From Bradyrhizobium sp. AUGA SZCCT0176 (GTDB lineage: Bacteria > Pseudomonadota > Alphaproteobacteria > Rhizobiales > Xanthobacteraceae), in NCBI RefSeq assembly GCF_018130145.1, contig NZ_JAFCMB010000018.1, forward strand, positions 60,574-124,573: DNA of 64,000 nt, in the 5' to 3' direction. This document shows, piece after piece, positions 62,431-64,000 of the stretch. The position numbers were made by a program, and so were the translations under genes. The notes beneath the pieces are model-generated. The model had not been told where the DNA came from. It ran no database searches and was given only the letters and a program-made list of their open reading frames with translations. Position 1 is the stretch's first letter. The number at the start of each line of letters is the position of its first letter.

Positions 62431-62520
62431 CGTCATGGCCGGGCTTGTCCCGGCCATCCACGTCTTTCTAGCTGCTAAGCGAGTAAGACGTGGATGCCCG
62501 GCACAAGGCCGGGCATGACG
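62431..62520. repeat. 90-bp inverted intergenic repeat (genus-typical)
   Basis: The left arm cgtcatggccgggcttgtcc... (62431-62466) and right arm ...aaggccgggcatgacg (62485-62520) are imperfect inverted copies of about 36 bp around an 18-bp centre. This element is abundant between genes in Bradyrhizobium and near relatives. In the RNA it folds into a long hairpin between dctP and dctQ, which may reduce expression of the permeases relative to the binding protein. Confidence 0.82.
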
Positions 62521-62583
62521 AAGAACGATTTACTTGCCCCTACCAAGAGCTTGAAAAAGCTCACAGCATCCCAAATCGTCGTC

Positions 62584-63585
62584 TTAGTTGGTCGCGCCCC
62601 TGGTCTCCTTCAGGAACTCGTCGATCAGCCCTTGGCCGACGCGGCCGGCGACATCCTTGTAGATCGACTCCATCGCCTTGCGCATCGCAGCGTCCTGCTC
62701 CGGCGTCAGCGTGACGATCTCCGTCTTGCCGCTCTTCTTGATGTCGGCGAGCGCTTCGTCGTTTTCCTTCTGCGACTGGCCGTTGCCGTAAGCGGTGGCT
62801 TCCTTCATGGCCTTGTCCAGCTGGACACGAATATCATCCGGCAGGCCGTCCCAGAACTTCTTGTTCACCACCACGATATAGCCGATGTAACCGTGGTTGG
62901 TGACGGTGATATGCTTCTGCACCTCGTGCATTTTCTGGGTGTAGATGTTCGACCAGGAATTTTCCTGACCGTCGACGACGCCGGTCTGCAGCGCCTGATA
63001 CACTTCGGAGAACGCCATCACCTGCGGGATCACGCCCAGCGCACGCATCTGCGCCTCGATCACTTTCGACGACTGGATGCGGAATTTCAGGCCCTTGTAG
63101 TCGGCCGGCGTGATCAGCTTCTTGTTGGCGCTCATCTGCTTGAAGCCGTTGTCCCAATAGGCGAGACCGGTCATTCCCTTGGCATCGAGCAGCTTCAGCA
63201 GCTTTGCGCCGAGCGGCCCGTCGGTGACTTTGCGCAGCGTCTTCAGGTCGGGGAGGATGTACGGCAGATCGAACACCTCGAATTCCTTGACGCCGATCGG
63301 CCCGAACTTGGCGCTTGATGGCGCCAGCATCTGCACCGCGCCGAGCTGCAGCGCCTCCAGCTCTTCCTTGTCCTTGTAGAGCTGCGAATTCGGGTAGACC
63401 TCGACCTTGACCTTGCCGCCCGTGTACTTCTCGGCCAGTTCCTTGAATTTCTCCGACGCCAGCCCCTTCGGCGTGTTCGGCGCCACGACATGGCTGAGCT
63501 TGATGACGATCGGCGACTGCGCCGAGGCCGGGCTCGCCAGGGCCAAAGCTGCAATCGATGCCGCAGCCAAAATCAATTTGCGCAT
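62584..63585 (-). CDS. dctP: TRAP transporter substrate-binding protein (DctP)
   Basis: The protein has 333 residues from ATG 63585, with a strong site gggaggaaac. The longer frame is shadow. The signal peptide is MRKLILAAASIAALALASPA ending SAQ. DctP features are IKLSHVVAPNTPKGLASEKF, LGAVQMLAPSSAKFGP, the conserved Arg in GLKFRIQSSKVIEAQMRALG that binds the ligand carboxylate, and EVYQALQTGVVDGQENSWSN. It binds an organic acid in the periplasm and hands it to DctQM. Confidence 0.95.
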   Translation of the reverse strand: MRKLILAAASIAALALASPASAQSPIVIKLSHVVAPNTPKGLASEKFKELAEKYTGGKVKVEVYPNSQLYKDKEELEALQLGAVQMLAPSSAKFGPIGVKEFEVFDLPYILPDLKTLRKVTDGPLGAKLLKLLDAKGMTGLAYWDNGFKQMSANKKLITPADYKGLKFRIQSSKVIEAQMRALGVIPQVMAFSEVYQALQTGVVDGQENSWSNIYTQKMHEVQKHITVTNHGYIGYIVVVNKKFWDGLPDDIRVQLDKAMKEATAYGNGQSQKENDEALADIKKSGKTEIVTLTPEQDAAMRKAMESIYKDVAGRVGQGLIDEFLKETRGATN

Positions 63586-63699
63586 GTTTCCTCCCAATTT
63601 ATTTTTGCGGAGCGCGAACACCCGGCTCCGAAGCTTGTATGCCACCGAACCAATACAGAGAAGCCGGGCAAAACGCCATTGCCCGTTAGCAGGGGCCGG

Positions 63700-64000
63700 T
63701 CTTTGGAGGTTTGCTGCATCGCAAAATGCGACATCCTGTCCATCCACGGTGTTCACCAAAGAGGCGGTTTGCTGCTTCGCAATGCAGGGACATGGTTCCG
63801 CGCCCTCGCGGCGCGATGCGCCCGAGCTTTGCCAGAAATTCCTTGCCCCCAAAATGAGAGGGCGCAGGGAAGACCGGGTGCGCGCTGCACCCGCGGTCTC
63901 GCGTGCGGTTTGCACAAACAAAATGCACACGAGCATACAGGGCAGCGGAGAACACCCGGCCTTCCCTGCGCAATGGCTTTACGGCTTATGCCGTGCTCTC
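63700..64000. repeat. Mosaic dispersed repeat sequence at the window edge
   Basis: This segment contains pieces I recognise as recurring in Bradyrhizobium intergenic DNA: gatgcgcccgagctttgcca, gcgcagggaagaccgggtgc, ggtctcgcgtgcggtttgca, and the ccttccctgcgcaatggctt then acggcttatgccgtgctctc ending. No gene is supported. The frame at 63686-63973 is a shadow. The promoter of dctP must lie in 63586-63700. Confidence 0.6.

Noticed and set aside
62327..62518. Short frame reading MAGLVPAIHVF across the gap
   Set aside because: It is a translation of the palindromic intergenic repeat, a common annotation artefact in this genus.

Overview
The window looks like chromosome of a Bradyrhizobium-type alphaproteobacterium (Nitrobacteraceae). 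Three things point there: high GC with the usual rhizobial mix of Opp-type ABC, TRAP and TAXI transport genes; exopolysaccharide (EPS) genes of rhizobial type; and palindromic or mosaic intergenic repeats (59.66, 62.43 and 63.7 kb) that I recognise from this genus. It also carries a SerRS-like amino acid:[carrier protein] ligase, a family characterised in Bradyrhizobium japonicum. No rRNA, phage, IS transposase or CRISPR array is visible. One tRNA-Lys(CTT) is present.

Layout. 0-9 kb: an Lrp regulator, an ACT-like small protein, a five-gene dipeptide/oligopeptide ABC operon (substrate-binding protein, two permeases, two ATPases) followed by an amidase, and a divergent LysR regulator. 9-14.8 kb: a gene-poor stretch with a duplicated 201-bp unit (one copy broken), an AT-richer methyltransferase, two LuxR/NarL-type regulators whose receiver domains lack the phosphoacceptor Asp, and a PolX relic. 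14.9-31.4 kb: an EPS locus (galE, ExoF-like export protein, WcaJ/ExoY-like priming transferase, Wzz-like protein without kinase, Wzx-like flippase, polymerase/ligase, three glycosyltransferases, polysaccharide deacetylase). It is interrupted at 25.5-27.8 kb by a cupin gene, an acyltransferase and gene relics. 31.5-39.5 kb: a family of secreted proteins in three tandem versions (one intact, one decayed, one enlarged) and a type I secretion system (ABC transporter plus HlyD). 39.6-44.8 kb: a long coiled-coil protein with 159-bp DNA repeats, a DsrE-like protein, a small secreted protein and a TAXI substrate-binding protein.

45.1-59.3 kb is the most interesting region. Two divergent arms meet at about 53.5 kb. 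The leftward arm runs acyl-CoA-dehydrogenase-like flavoprotein, SerRS-like amino acid:[carrier protein] ligase, MetY-like sulfhydrylase, MetA-like homoserine acyltransferase, GNAT-like acyltransferase, branched-chain-type aminotransferase, TPP-dependent acetolactate-synthase-like enzyme. The rightward arm runs carrier protein 1, FATP-like acyl ligase, carrier protein 2, second AMP-forming ligase, FabG-like reductase, and further on a cupin. This looks like a pathway in which an amino acid and an acyl group are activated on carrier proteins and modified. The product is unknown.

The 25.5-27.8 kb segment is an inverted, colinear and decayed second copy of the same locus: cupin, a shared promoter region, a dehydrogenase relic, an intact acyltransferase paralogue, and an aminotransferase relic. 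The last 4.6 kb holds the tRNA, a Spy/CpxP-like periplasmic protein and a DctPQM TRAP transporter, ending in genus-typical repeat sequence.
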